From Synechococcaceae cyanobacterium (GTDB lineage: Bacteria > Cyanobacteriota > Cyanobacteriia > PCC-6307 > Cyanobiaceae): DNA of 64,000 nt. The notes beneath the pieces were generated by a model. It made no database searches. It saw only the letters and a program-made list of their open reading frames with translations, and was not told where the DNA came from. The position numbers and the translations under genes are program-made. Below are positions 37,769 to 46,325 of the stretch, one piece after another (the first letter of the stretch is position 1; the number at the start of each line of letters is the position of its first letter). The stretch is taken from positions 62,001 through 126,000 of the forward strand of contig CANCJV010000003.1 in the NCBI GenBank assembly GCA_947378425.1, written 5' to 3'.

Positions 37769-40666
37769 GTGGTCCTTGAGCTCCCCCTCCCACCGCGCCG
37801 GCACCTCGGCCTGCTGCTGGTGTTGCTGTTGCCGGTCGCCCTGGTCCTGGCGCTGATCGCCGCCGCTCGCCTGGCGGTGGAATGGCAGTGGTTCGGTCAG
37901 TTCGATGTCCAGGCCGTGATCCTGCGGCGCTGGATTCTGCAGCTCTTGGCTTTCGCCCTGGTCTTCGGGCCTGGTTCCCTGTTGCAGTTGCAGCAGTTGC
38001 AGCGCTGTTGGCGTCTGCGCGGTGAGGCTGGGCGCAAGCGTCTGTCCCCGTTGCCGTTGCTGCGGTTGGGGTCCAGGCAGCTGGTGCTCGCCCTGCTGGC
38101 CCTGTTGATGCTGCTCAGTGTCGGGCTCAGCTACGTGTTGGTGCAGGCCCGCGATCTGATCCAGGCACCGTTCAGCGGCCAGGTCATCACAGGCTTCTCG
38201 CTGGTGCGGGATCTGCCGGCCCTGTTGCCGTTGAGCCTGGCGGCGCTGCTGGCCCTGCCCCTGTTGCTCGCTCCCCTGACCACCCTGCGCATCACCCTGG
38301 CGGCGGCCCTGGCGGGAGCCGCCACTGCCGTGGCCCGCGGCTGGAGCCTCTGGTTGCCGGCTCTGTTGGCGGTGCCCTTCGGCCAGGGGGATCCCCTGAC
38401 CGGCCTGGATCTCTCGTTCACGGTGCTGCAGCTGCCGGCTCTGCGCCTGGTGCTGAGTGTGCTGTTCGCCCAGGTGCTGGTGGGGTTGGCGGCCTGCCTG
38501 CTGATCACCCTCAGCGAGGGCACCAGCCTCTCCGATCTGCACTTCGTCGGACTCAGCCGCGAGCAACAGCGGGTGCTTCAACCCCAGCTGGCGGTGTTGG
38601 CGATCGTGACGGCGATCAGTTCGGCGCTGGCTCCCTTTGATCTGATGGTGGAGGGCAGTGGCGTCGCCTCCGGCGCCGGCTTTGTCGATCTGCATGTGCG
38701 CCTGCCCCTGCGCCTGCTGCTGGCCCTGCTGCTGTTGCTGACGGCTGTGGGCCTGCTGGTTCCACTGCCGCGCGGCTGGCTGCGCCGCGGCGCCCTGATT
38801 CCCCTGGCCGGCACCACCCTGTTGGTACCGATCACTGAGTTGCTGCTGGCCCCCCTGGTGCAACGCATCTGGGTGCAGCCTCGGGAGCTGGCCATCGAGG
38901 GTCCCTATCTGGATCGCAGCATCAAGGCCACCCGTCGGGCCTTCGGCCTTGAGCGGGTCAAGGCCATCGCCCTGGAGCCGCGCCAGAAAATCACAGCAGC
39001 GGATCTGAAGGCCTCGCCCGGCACCCTCGACAACATCCGCCTCTGGGACAGCCAGCCCTTGCTGGCTGCCAATCGCCAGCTGCAACAACTGCGTCTTTAT
39101 TACACCTTTTCTTCGGCGGCGGTGGATCGCTACCCGCTGAAGAGCCGCAGTGGCGCCGGCACATTCAGCCAGCAAGTGTTGATCGCGGCCCGGGAACTGG
39201 ATAGCTCGGCCCTGCCGCTGCAATCGCGGACCTGGCTGAATCGCCATCTGGTGTTCACCAATGGCCACGGCTTCACGGTGTCGCCGGTGAATGCGGCCGG
39301 TCCCGATGGGCTGCCCCTGTTCCTGGTCAAGGACCTGGGCCGTAGCGGCAGGGTGCAGGGCATTCCCCAGCTGGGCATCAGCGATCTCGATGCCCGCGCC
39401 GCCCTGCCGGTGGGCAGGCCCAGTCTTTATTTCGCTTCGGGGCCCTCCCCCTATGCAATCGCCCCCACCAAGGTGCAGGAGTTTGCCTACCCCGATGGCG
39501 AAATCAATGTCTACACCCATTACGACGGCCGCCGCGGCGTGTCCCTGGCCACCGCCTGGCAGCGGCTCAGCGCGGCCATCTATCTCGGTGAGCCCAGGGT
39601 GCTGTTCACCGGCTCCTTCACGCCGAACTCGCAGTTGCTGCTGCGGCGTCAGGTGAACCAGCGGCTGCAGACGTTGGCCCCGTTCCTGCGTTTTGAGAGT
39701 GAGCCCTACCTGGTCACCGCCCGGATCGGTGCGGCGGCGGGGTATCGCAGCGAGCAGCATCAGTACTGGCTGCTCGATGGCTTCACCAAGAGCCGCTCCT
39801 ACCCCTACAGCGATCCCAATCCCGCCGGCTTGCGCTATTTCCGCAACCCGGTCAAGGCCGTGGTCGATGCCCATGACGGGCGCCTGTGGTTGTACGTGAG
39901 CGACCCCAGTGATCCTTTGCTCTCCACGTGGCGGCGCGCTTTTCCGGAACTGTTCCAGCCACTCTCGGCGATGCCGGCGGCCCTGCTGCGCCACATTCGC
40001 GTGCCCCAGAGCCAGTTCAACATTCAGATTGAGCGCTTGCTGCGCTATCACGTCACCGATGTGCGCACCTTCTACAACGGCGACGATGTCTGGGCGATTC
40101 CCTACGAGATCTACGGCAATGCCAATGTGCAGGTGCGGCCTTATCATGTGACCCTGCAATTGCCGGGGCAGCGTGATCCTGAGTTCGTGCTGCTGTTGCC
40201 GTTCACGCCGTTGAGGCGCACCAACCTGGTGGGTTGGCTGGCGGCCCGCAACGACCCGCCCAATTATGGCGAATTGCGCCTGGTGCGGTTCCCTCAGCAA
40301 CGGCTGCTTCTGGGCCCGCAACAGATTTCGGCCCTGGTGGACCAGGACCCCACGATCAGCTTCCAGTTCGGTCTCTGGAACCGGCTGGGCTCCAAGCTAT
40401 TCCGCGGCAACATGCTGGTACTTCCCGTGGGCGAGGGACTGCTGTATGTGGAGCCGATCTACCTGCAGTCTCGCAATAACGATCTGCCCACGCTCGTGCG
40501 TGTTGTGGTGACCGATGGTCGCCGCTTCGTGATGGAAAAAGACCTGCACCAGGCCCTGGTTAAGTTGGTGTCCAACGCCGGTCCCCAGGCCGTCGACACC
40601 AGCACCGGCCCCTTGATGACCGGTCGGCTGGCGGCAGATTTGCCCGTGCCGGCGGCGGTGCCCTGA
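37769..40666 (+). CDS. UPF0182-family large membrane protein
   Basis: A 965-residue protein of the UPF0182 (COG1615) family, common in cyanobacteria and actinobacteria with no known role. The first ~350 residues carry about seven hydrophobic segments ([20 protein letters not shown] onward); the rest is a large extracytoplasmic domain with many conserved Tyr/Asp/Trp residues (PYLDRSIKATRRAFGLERV; YPDGEINVYTHYDGRRG). The start is a GTG at 37769, 121 bases from the divergent thrC start, so the two share a promoter region. Confidence 0.9.
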   Translation: MVLELPLPPRRHLGLLLVLLLPVALVLALIAAARLAVEWQWFGQFDVQAVILRRWILQLLAFALVFGPGSLLQLQQLQRCWRLRGEAGRKRLSPLPLLRLGSRQLVLALLALLMLLSVGLSYVLVQARDLIQAPFSGQVITGFSLVRDLPALLPLSLAALLALPLLLAPLTTLRITLAAALAGAATAVARGWSLWLPALLAVPFGQGDPLTGLDLSFTVLQLPALRLVLSVLFAQVLVGLAACLLITLSEGTSLSDLHFVGLSREQQRVLQPQLAVLAIVTAISSALAPFDLMVEGSGVASGAGFVDLHVRLPLRLLLALLLLLTAVGLLVPLPRGWLRRGALIPLAGTTLLVPITELLLAPLVQRIWVQPRELAIEGPYLDRSIKATRRAFGLERVKAIALEPRQKITAADLKASPGTLDNIRLWDSQPLLAANRQLQQLRLYYTFSSAAVDRYPLKSRSGAGTFSQQVLIAARELDSSALPLQSRTWLNRHLVFTNGHGFTVSPVNAAGPDGLPLFLVKDLGRSGRVQGIPQLGISDLDARAALPVGRPSLYFASGPSPYAIAPTKVQEFAYPDGEINVYTHYDGRRGVSLATAWQRLSAAIYLGEPRVLFTGSFTPNSQLLLRRQVNQRLQTLAPFLRFESEPYLVTARIGAAAGYRSEQHQYWLLDGFTKSRSYPYSDPNPAGLRYFRNPVKAVVDAHDGRLWLYVSDPSDPLLSTWRRAFPELFQPLSAMPAALLRHIRVPQSQFNIQIERLLRYHVTDVRTFYNGDDVWAIPYEIYGNANVQVRPYHVTLQLPGQRDPEFVLLLPFTPLRRTNLVGWLAARNDPPNYGELRLVRFPQQRLLLGPQQISALVDQDPTISFQFGLWNRLGSKLFRGNMLVLPVGEGLLYVEPIYLQSRNNDLPTLVRVVVTDGRRFVMEKDLHQALVKLVSNAGPQAVDTSTGPLMTGRLAADLPVPAAVP

Positions 40667-40736
40667 AGCGTCGAGCGTCCGCGTGTCACTCGCCTCCATG
40701 GGCAATGGGTAGCGTTGCGGTATCAAAGGCGGCATC

Positions 40737-40762
40737 AAAAAAGGGCCCCCGATCGGGAGCCC
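40737..40762 (-). terminator. Rho-independent terminator after fda
   Basis: On the minus strand a GC stem (gggctcccg paired with cggggggccc-like bases) is followed by a run of six T, 25 bases after the fda stop. On the other strand it would be preceded by As, so it serves fda. Confidence 0.8.
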
Positions 40763-40786
40763 TGGATGATTCGAAGCCGGTGTGGC

Positions 40787-41860
40787 TCAGACGGCAACGG
40801 CAGCCTTGGGATCAAGGGCGCCCTTGGCATAGAGAGCGGCGTAGTAGTTGATGTCGCGCTGCTTGATCTTGCTGGCGTTGCCGGCACACCAGAACTGCTG
40901 GTAGCGATCCAGGCAGACCTGCTTCATGTACTGGCGAGCAGGCTTGTTGAAGTGGCGGGGATCGAAGTTGGCAGGATCCTTGAAGGCCGCTTCCCGCACG
41001 GCGGCGGTGAAGGCCAGGCGGTTGTCGGTGTCGATGTTGACCTTGCGCACGCCGTTGCGAATGCCTTCCTGGATCTCCTCGACCGGCACGCCATAGGTTT
41101 CGGGGATGGCACCGCCGTACTTGTTGATCATGTCCAGCCATTCCTGGGGAACGGAGCTGGAGCCGTGCATCACCAGGTGGGTGTTGGGGATGGCCTTGTG
41201 GATCTCGGCGATGCGGCTGATCGCCAGCACTTCACCGGTGGGCTTGCGGGTGAACTTGTAGGCGCCGTGACTGGTGCCGATGGCGATCGCCAGGGCATCA
41301 ACCTTGGTTTTGGCGACGAAATCGGCGGCTTCAGCCGGGTCGGTGAGCAGCTGGGAGTGGTCGAGGGTGCCCTCGAAGCCGTGGCCGTCTTCCGCTTCGC
41401 CCTGGCCGGTTTCCAGGGAGCCGAGGCAGCCGAGCTCGCCTTCGACACTCACACCGATGGCATGGGCCACATCCACCACTTCCTTGGTGACAGCGACGTT
41501 GTACTCGTAGCTGGCCGGCGTCTTGGCATCGGCTTCGAGGGAGCCGTCCATCATCACCGAGGTGAAACCATTGGCAGCCGCGCCGTAGCAGGTGGCGGGG
41601 CTGTTGCCGTGGTCCTGGTGCATCACCACCGGGATGTCGGGATAGGTTTCCACAGCAGCCAGGATCAGGTGGCGCAGGAAGCTTTCGCCGGCATACTGGC
41701 GGGCACCGCGGGAGGCCTGCAGGATGACGGGGCTGTCCGTCTCGGCAGCCGCCTCCATGATGGCCTGCACCTGCTCCAGGTTGTTGACGTTGAAGGCCGG
41801 AATGCCGTAGCCGTTCTCGGCGGCGTGGTCGAGCAGCAGCCGAAGCGGGACGAGCGCCAT
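40787..41860 (-). CDS. fbaA: Class II fructose-bisphosphate aldolase
   Basis: This zinc-dependent aldolase joins glyceraldehyde 3-phosphate and DHAP and also makes sedoheptulose-1,7-bisphosphate in the Calvin cycle. The 357-residue chain has the class II motifs [29 protein letters not shown] and MHGSSSVPQ, supplying the metal-binding His residues. The N-terminus ([20 protein letters not shown]) and PAFNVNN are typical of the CbbA subgroup. A 19-base palindrome lies just upstream (41901-41919), and a terminator follows. Confidence 0.96.
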   Translation of the reverse strand: MALVPLRLLLDHAAENGYGIPAFNVNNLEQVQAIMEAAAETDSPVILQASRGARQYAGESFLRHLILAAVETYPDIPVVMHQDHGNSPATCYGAAANGFTSVMMDGSLEADAKTPASYEYNVAVTKEVVDVAHAIGVSVEGELGCLGSLETGQGEAEDGHGFEGTLDHSQLLTDPAEAADFVAKTKVDALAIAIGTSHGAYKFTRKPTGEVLAISRIAEIHKAIPNTHLVMHGSSSVPQEWLDMINKYGGAIPETYGVPVEEIQEGIRNGVRKVNIDTDNRLAFTAAVREAAFKDPANFDPRHFNKPARQYMKQVCLDRYQQFWCAGNASKIKQRDINYYAALYAKGALDPKAAVAV

Positions 41861-41900
41861 GGAAAACCTCGCAGGAGTGGGGAAACGGATGGTCGACGGC

Positions 41901-41919
41901 TGGCGGAATCATTCCGCCA
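41901..41919. repeat. 19-base perfect palindrome upstream of the aldolase gene
   Basis: Nine-base arms tggcggaat and attccgcca with one central base, 41-59 bases before the aldolase start codon. The position fits an operator or a 5' UTR hairpin. No known cyanobacterial site has this sequence. Confidence 0.55.
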
Positions 41920-42004
41920 CTTGTCTGGCGCGGAGTCTAGGGGATCCCCCGAATCGCCCCTGGCCGATGGCACCAGGGGGCTGCCTGACGACTTCCAGCC
42001 CATG

Positions 42005-42028
42005 AAAAAAGCCCCGCATCAGCGGGGC
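42005..42028 (-). terminator. Rho-independent terminator of the riboswitch-peptide unit
   Basis: On the minus strand a perfect stem gccccgc / gcggggc with a four-base loop is followed by six T. It lies 34 bases after the stop of the 37-residue peptide gene, ending that small transcription unit. Confidence 0.9.
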
Positions 42029-42061
42029 GAAGCAACGGGATCCGATCGCACCGGCCCGGCT

Positions 42062-42175
42062 TCAATCGATCAGTTCATGCTTGCGCAGGTTCTGAACGCT
42101 GAAGGCGAGCTGACGGGCGGCGCGGCGGGCCTCTTCGGCCTGTCGTGCCATTTGCCTGGCGGTGGTGATGGACAT
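42062..42175 (-). CDS. Small peptide downstream of a glutamine riboswitch
   Basis: A 37-residue peptide, MSITTARQMARQAEEARRAA then RQLAFSVQNLRKHELID. It starts at ATG 42175 with a strong GGAGG site seven bases ahead, and a terminator follows the stop. It is Arg/Ala/Gln-rich and should form one amphipathic helix. It lies in the place of the short open frames seen after glutamine-II (downstream-peptide) riboswitches in Synechococcus and Prochlorococcus. Other cyanobacterial peptides under glutamine riboswitch or NtcA control (IF7/IF17 inactivating glutamine synthetase; PirA binding PII) are small basic helices, but I see no clear homology. Role: probable nitrogen-status effector (inference). 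Confidence 0.8.
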   Translation of the reverse strand: MSITTARQMARQAEEARRAARQLAFSVQNLRKHELID

Positions 42176-42194
42176 GGAAGTGCCTCCGGTGAAA

Positions 42195-42216
42195 ACCTGG
42201 GGCCTTGATCCCAGGT
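42195..42216 (-). promoter_or_regulatory. Hairpin between riboswitch and start codon
   Basis: On the minus strand acctggg and the complementary cccaggt form a stem with a seven- to eight-base loop, followed by four T and, seven bases later, the GGAGG site. It could be the expression platform that ends transcription or hides the ribosome binding site when glutamine is low or high. Confidence 0.6.
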
Positions 42217-42226
42217 GGGTGGATGG

Positions 42227-42302
42227 CGCGTTGCTTCGGGGGAGGAACCGCCATCGGGCCTCCTCCTACTTCCGCCGGGCGAAGGGTTCCGCCCGGTCAA
42301 CG
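42227..42302 (-). ncRNA. Glutamine riboswitch (glnA / downstream-peptide class)
   Basis: On the minus strand the RNA begins CGUUGACC and ends GAAGCAACGCG. The first and last bases pair (CGUUG with CAACG), a GGGCG/CGCCC hairpin follows, then GGCGGAAGUAGGAGGAG, the core consensus of glutamine-II riboswitches, then a second stem. These conserved blocks match known glutamine-binding RNAs in order and spacing. They control nitrogen genes such as glnA and small-peptide genes. It sits directly after a predicted -10 box and 50 bases before the peptide start codon. Confidence 0.85.
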
Positions 42303-42310
42303 ATCTCCAA

Positions 42311-42316
42311 ACAGTA
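42311..42316 (-). promoter_or_regulatory. Putative -10 element of the peptide gene
   Basis: On the minus strand TACTGT fits the TAN3T consensus of NtcA-related promoters. The start of transcription would be near 42303-42304, one or two bases before the riboswitch. Confidence 0.5.
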
Positions 42317-42327
42317 GCGGTTGCTAC
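42314..42327. promoter_or_regulatory. NtcA-type binding site GTA-N8-TAC
   Basis: The sequence gtagcggttgctac is exactly GTA, eight bases, TAC, and forms a perfect 6-base palindrome. NtcA is the cyanobacterial nitrogen regulator. The site overlaps the predicted -10 element, so here it would block rather than help transcription, as reported for genes repressed by NtcA under nitrogen starvation. Confidence 0.65.
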
Positions 42328-42452
42328 TGAAATGTGATCGTCTCGTCGGCTGCCGGTTTCCCGCCCGTTCTCGCCGTCGGGCAATCGCTTCCGCTCAGGA
42401 GCTCCGCTGCCTGAGGAACAGGCCCCTGCTCGCCAGGCATTCCGGGCAGGAT

Positions 42453-43535
42453 TCAGCCCCGGGCCTGATCGCAGCAGTGCTGGCTGAGCGAGGCCTCGGC
42501 CAGGCCCGGCACCATTGGCCGTCCCTGCTGGATCGCCTCGGCCCACCATCCGATCAGCCGTCGCACTGGTGCGATGCGGCCGTCCTCCCAGGTGCGGGTG
42601 TAGGCCAGCTCCGGGCTGGGTTCGAGCGGTCGCAGGGCTTCGCCCGGTCTGGCCAGCCACAGCTGGAAGCCGTGTACATAGTCGCTCTGATTGCTGGAGC
42701 CAAGCACCAGCGTGGCCTCGCTGCCGTGGAGCTCCAGCCAGCAGCCCCGTCCCTGGCGGGTCACCGAGGCCAGGGTGAGCTGGCCTGGCACGCTGCGGCC
42801 CCAGCGATCCTGCAGATCCAGCTGGATCAGGGCGATGTCTTCGGCGTCGACGGCGGCCATGGTGCCTGGTGTGCCGGGGAGCGGGCGCTGCCGGATTGCC
42901 GTGCTCAGCCGGGCCTGAAGCCCGCTGCTGGGGCCGATCAGCCAGTGCAGGGTGTCAAAGGCATGGGTGCCGAGGGCGCCGAGCACGCCACCGCCACTGC
43001 CGGCCTGGGAATACCAGTTCCAGGGGCGACTCCCATCGGCGCGGCTGCTCATCAGCCAGTCGAGTTTCACCAGCCAGGGTTCCCCCAGGACTCCGTCTGC
43101 GAGCAGGGCCGCCAGCTGCTGAAACAGCGGCACGGCCCGGTATTCAAAATCCACCGCCACGCAGCGGCGCTGTTGGATCGCCAGCCTCTGCAATTCCTCC
43201 ACACCAGCGGCATCAAGGGCCACGGGCTTTTCGAGCAGCAGATGTTTGCCAGCTTTGAGGGCGGCGCTGGCGAGGGCCTGGCGCGGTTCAGGCGGGGTGG
43301 CGATCACGATCGCGTCGATCCCGGGATCGCTGAGCAGGGCCTCGAACTCCGTGGAGCCCGGCAGGCCTGAGCTGGCGCAGGCGGCCTCCAGCCGCTGCTG
43401 GCGTGGATGCCAGAGGGCCACGGGCTCGGTGGCGGGACAGTCCCGCAGGGCCGGCAGATGGACTTTTTCGCCGAAGCCGAGGCCGGCGATCGCCACCCTC
43501 AGGACTCGCGGCTGGGCCAAGGACGAACCGCTCAT
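42453..43535 (-). CDS. Gfo/Idh/MocA-family oxidoreductase
   Basis: A 360-residue NAD(P)-dependent oxidoreductase. The Rossmann start AIAGLGFGEKVHLPALRDC, the strand TPPEPRQALASAALKAGKHL and the EKPVALDAAG motif with its conserved Lys are typical. Members act on sugars or inositols; substrate unknown. It is the last gene of the long minus-strand run and its ATG overlaps the stop of the secreted protein gene by four bases (ATGA), so it is likely translated with accD and that protein. Confidence 0.88.
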   Translation of the reverse strand: MSGSSLAQPRVLRVAIAGLGFGEKVHLPALRDCPATEPVALWHPRQQRLEAACASSGLPGSTEFEALLSDPGIDAIVIATPPEPRQALASAALKAGKHLLLEKPVALDAAGVEELQRLAIQQRRCVAVDFEYRAVPLFQQLAALLADGVLGEPWLVKLDWLMSSRADGSRPWNWYSQAGSGGGVLGALGTHAFDTLHWLIGPSSGLQARLSTAIRQRPLPGTPGTMAAVDAEDIALIQLDLQDRWGRSVPGQLTLASVTRQGRGCWLELHGSEATLVLGSSNQSDYVHGFQLWLARPGEALRPLEPSPELAYTRTWEDGRIAPVRRLIGWWAEAIQQGRPMVPGLAEASLSQHCCDQARG

Positions 43536-44014
43536 GCCGGCGCGGCCGCGCAGGCCTGGCGCAGCACCTCGGCTGTGAGATCGTCATTGCCCACCGGTAG
43601 CCACTGCGCTCCGAACTGGGGCAGGCCATTGACCGAGGTATCGCGGTAGAGCCCCTGATCGCAGTCGAGCTCCATCACGTAGAGGCTGGCATCGTTGCGC
43701 GCCTTCGGACTGGCTGGCTCGGATCCGGTGGCTGCGGCGGCAGACCGTTCCTCGGGGGGTCGGGGCTGGAAGCGACTCAGCACGGTGACGTTGCCCTCGC
43801 GATTGCGGCGCAGGCTGCCCGAATCCCACCACTGTCGCCCTTCGCTGGTGGCGGTGACCTCCTGCCAGTTCACAGGCCCCGCCCAGGCGGCCGGGCCAAC
43901 CCCCAGGTGCAGGATCAGGACCACAAGGATCAGAGCCGGGGCGAGCAGCCGCATGGCCCGCCGGGCGCCCCTGGCTGGAATGCTGGAGCCCGCTCTGGAG
44001 TCAGCGCTGTTCAT
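43532..44014 (-). CDS. Secreted or lipid-facing protein of unknown function
   Basis: A 160-residue protein with an N-terminal Arg-rich start and a hydrophobic segment ([20 protein letters not shown] then AWAG), a likely signal peptide. The mature part is beta-rich with the segment [19 protein letters not shown] and a [18 protein letters not shown] region; two Cys (C142 region and C155 region) could bond. Similar short proteins occur widely in cyanobacteria without known function. Both ends overlap neighbours by four bases (accD stop, Gfo/Idh start), a strong sign of operon membership. Confidence 0.7.
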   Translation of the reverse strand: MNSADSRAGSSIPARGARRAMRLLAPALILVVLILHLGVGPAAWAGPVNWQEVTATSEGRQWWDSGSLRRNREGNVTVLSRFQPRPPEERSAAAATGSEPASPKARNDASLYVMELDCDQGLYRDTSVNGLPQFGAQWLPVGNDDLTAEVLRQACAAAPA

Positions 44015-44901
44015 GGCGCCACCGCCTCCAGCCGCCGGGCCGGGTCGTGCAGACGCAGCAGGGTGGCGAGGGTGGTGCGCAGCTGGGGCCGGGCCACGAT
44101 GGCATCGACGAAGCCATGGTCCCTGAGGTACTCGGCCGTCTGGAAGCCTTCGGGCAGCTTTTCGCGCAGAGTCTGCTCGATCACCCGCCGGCCGGCAAAG
44201 CCGATCAGCGCCTTGGGTTCGGCCAGAATCAGATCCCCCAGCATGGCGAAGCTGGCGGTTACACCGCCGGTGGTGGGATGGGTGAGCAGGGGGACATAGA
44301 GCAGCTCGGCCTGGCGATGGCGCTCCAGGGCGCCGGAGATCTTGGCCATCTGCATCAGGCTCAGCATTCCTTCCTGCATGCGTGCTCCGCCGGAGGCACA
44401 GACGATCAACAGCGGATAGCGCCGGGCCGTTGCCATTTCGATCAGGCGGGTGAGTTTCTCGCCCACGACCGAGCCCATCGAGCCCCCCATGAAGCGGAAG
44501 TCCATCACCCCCAGGGCCAGGGGAATGCCATCCAGCCGGCACAGGCCGGTCACCACGGCATCGCGCAGGCCGGTGGCCTGCTGGCTGTCGCGGATGCGAT
44601 CGCTGTAGCTGCGCCGATCCTTGAAGGCCAGGGGATCGGTGGGCGTCAAGTCGCTGTCGAGAGCTTCAAAGCTGCCTTCATCGGCCAGCAGGCGAATGCG
44701 CTCGCTGCTGTCGATGCGGTTGTGATAACCACAACTGGCGCAGACACTGGCGTTGGCCACCAGATCCTTGCGGTAGACCACCTGGGAGCACTCCGGGCAT
44801 TTGCTCCACAGGCCGTCGCCTTCCTCGCTGTCGGGGCCCAGGTTCGGACGCACCACCGGGGCGTTCTTGCGGCGATCGGCGAACCAGTCGAACAGCGACA
44901 T
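44011..44901 (-). CDS. accD: Acetyl-CoA carboxylase carboxyltransferase beta subunit
   Basis: AccD forms, with AccA, the carboxyltransferase of fatty-acid synthesis. The 296-residue chain has the zinc ribbon C35, C38, C54, C57 ([17 protein letters not shown]), then the crotonase-like core with [14 protein letters not shown] and [20 protein letters not shown]. Downstream lies a 4-base overlap with the secreted protein gene, and 85 bases upstream is the prepilin peptidase gene. Confidence 0.97.
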   Translation of the reverse strand: MSLFDWFADRRKNAPVVRPNLGPDSEEGDGLWSKCPECSQVVYRKDLVANASVCASCGYHNRIDSSERIRLLADEGSFEALDSDLTPTDPLAFKDRRSYSDRIRDSQQATGLRDAVVTGLCRLDGIPLALGVMDFRFMGGSMGSVVGEKLTRLIEMATARRYPLLIVCASGGARMQEGMLSLMQMAKISGALERHRQAELLYVPLLTHPTTGGVTASFAMLGDLILAEPKALIGFAGRRVIEQTLREKLPEGFQTAEYLRDHGFVDAIVARPQLRTTLATLLRLHDPARRLEAVAP

Positions 44902-44986
44902 GGGGGTGGGTTGGCGGGGAGATCGGGTGTGAGGCCATTAAAGGCCGGCGGGCCATCGGCCACCAGCTGGGCCAGCGGGATCGGCT

Positions 44987-45850
44987 TCAGCCAGCGGTTG
45001 GGAAGCCGGCCAGGGCGATCCAGAAGGGTTCGCCCAGAACCCAGACCGCCACGGCACCCAGGGCCAGGAAGGGGCCGAAGGCAAAGGGTTGATGGCGTTG
45101 CAGCTTCCCGCTCAGCCGGCCGATGCCGCCGGCGACGGCTCCGGCGAACACCGCCACCGCCACCGCCAGCAGCAGGCCGATCGGGCCCAGCCAGGCCCCC
45201 ATCAGGGCCGCGAGTTTGGCATCGCCGAGCCCCAGGGCCGGGCGACCCATGAGCTTTTCAGCCAGGGAGCTGAGGGCTTCAAACCCAAGGAGCCCAGCTG
45301 CGGCGGCGATCAGATGGGACAGCAGCAACGCCTTGCCCGCGGCCGCACCCTGGGGCAGGGCCAGCAGGGCAGTGACGATGACCCCAAGCAGCAGGCCGTA
45401 GCGGCAGAGGGGCTCCGGCAGCCAGAGACTCTCGAGGTCGATCAGCACGAGCGGCAGCAACCAGCTCACCAGCAACCAACCGGCCAGCAGCAGGGGCAGG
45501 CGGGCCGGGCTTGCCCCCATCGCACTGGGTTGGCCCAACAGCACCGCCACCCAGAGGCCGGCGCTGAGCAGTTCCACCACCACATAGCGCACGGCCACAG
45601 GCTGATGGCAATGGCGGCAGTGTCCGCGCAGCGCCAGCCAGCCGATGATCGGCAGGTTCTCAAACCAGGCCAACGGCGTGCCGCAGCGGGGGCAGTGACT
45701 GCCGGGGAGAAGCAGCGATTCCTCCCGCGGCAGTCTCCAGGCCACGACGTTGAGAAAGCTGCCGACACAGGCGCCGATCATGGCCACCACCATGACGACG
45801 AGCCCCGTCAGCTCTGGCGGTGGGATCGGCGGTGGAAAAAGGGCAGCCAT
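44987..45850 (-). CDS. pilD: Prepilin peptidase (type IV leader peptidase, PilD)
   Basis: This membrane aspartyl enzyme trims and methylates type IV pilins and pseudopilins. The 287-residue chain has the two-CxxC zinc region (HCPRCGTPLAW; HCRHCHQPVA) and the GLGDAKLAA motif whose Asp is catalytic, with eight predicted helices. Its presence supports a functional pilus or DNA-uptake apparatus in this strain. The start at 45850 is four bases after the stop of the upstream small gene. Confidence 0.94.
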   Translation of the reverse strand: MAALFPPPIPPPELTGLVVMVVAMIGACVGSFLNVVAWRLPREESLLLPGSHCPRCGTPLAWFENLPIIGWLALRGHCRHCHQPVAVRYVVVELLSAGLWVAVLLGQPSAMGASPARLPLLLAGWLLVSWLLPLVLIDLESLWLPEPLCRYGLLLGVIVTALLALPQGAAAGKALLLSHLIAAAAGLLGFEALSSLAEKLMGRPALGLGDAKLAALMGAWLGPIGLLLAVAVAVFAGAVAGGIGRLSGKLQRHQPFAFGPFLALGAVAVWVLGEPFWIALAGFPTAG

Positions 45851-45854
45851 GGCC

Positions 45855-46208
45855 TCAACGGGCAGGGCGGGAAACTTGCAGTCGGCCGCGCCGCGAGCCG
45901 GCAAAGCGCTGGGCCCTGGCCAGCAAAAGCTCGAGAGGAACGAACTGTTCATCTGGGAGCAGGACCGGCACCGAGAACACCACCCGGCCCCGGGTCGGTG
46001 CCCCCCGCTCGCTGCCGCCCATCAACACGACCCCAAGCGGTTCGGGGCCATCGGGGCAATTCTCCATGTGCCGGAAGACGACACTGCGGGCCGTGGCAAA
46101 CAGTTCTTGACTGTTGACACGATCGAGGCGCAGGGAGGGAATGGGATCTCCACCGGCTCCGCGAATCTGAAAGGAAGGACTGAAGCTGATGGCTGTCCCC
46201 ACTTCCAA
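45855..46208 (-). CDS. Hypothetical protein before pilD
   Basis: A 117-residue frame starting at a TTG (46208). It looks beta-rich in the middle (RSVVFRHMENCPDGPEPLGV and GRVVFSVPVLLPDEQFVP) with a basic C-terminus. No family is recognised. The close spacing to pilD suggests a shared transcript. The TTG start is unsure; a GTG two codons later in the same frame is an alternative. Confidence 0.45.
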   Translation of the reverse strand: MEVGTAISFSPSFQIRGAGGDPIPSLRLDRVNSQELFATARSVVFRHMENCPDGPEPLGVVLMGGSERGAPTRGRVVFSVPVLLPDEQFVPLELLLARAQRFAGSRRGRLQVSRPAR

Positions 46209-46325
46209 TGGCGAAACTTTAGGCCGCCAGTGGAGATAGAGCTGCAGTGGGGGCCGGGATGGTCCCCGGAACCCCTGGAACGGCCGCTGGTGGCTCCAGG
46301 GGAGGGTCGCTGAGGTGTCCGGCTT

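Noticed and set aside
37715-40321. 868-residue minus-strand frame opposite the UPF0182 gene
   Set aside because: Gln/Gly/His-rich antisense shadow; the plus-strand frame has clear membrane helices and family match.
42314-42327. NtcA box considered as a class II activator site (centre at -41.5)
   Set aside because: That would place the transcript start near 42279, inside the aptamer, removing the P1 helix; repression through overlap with the -10 element fits better.
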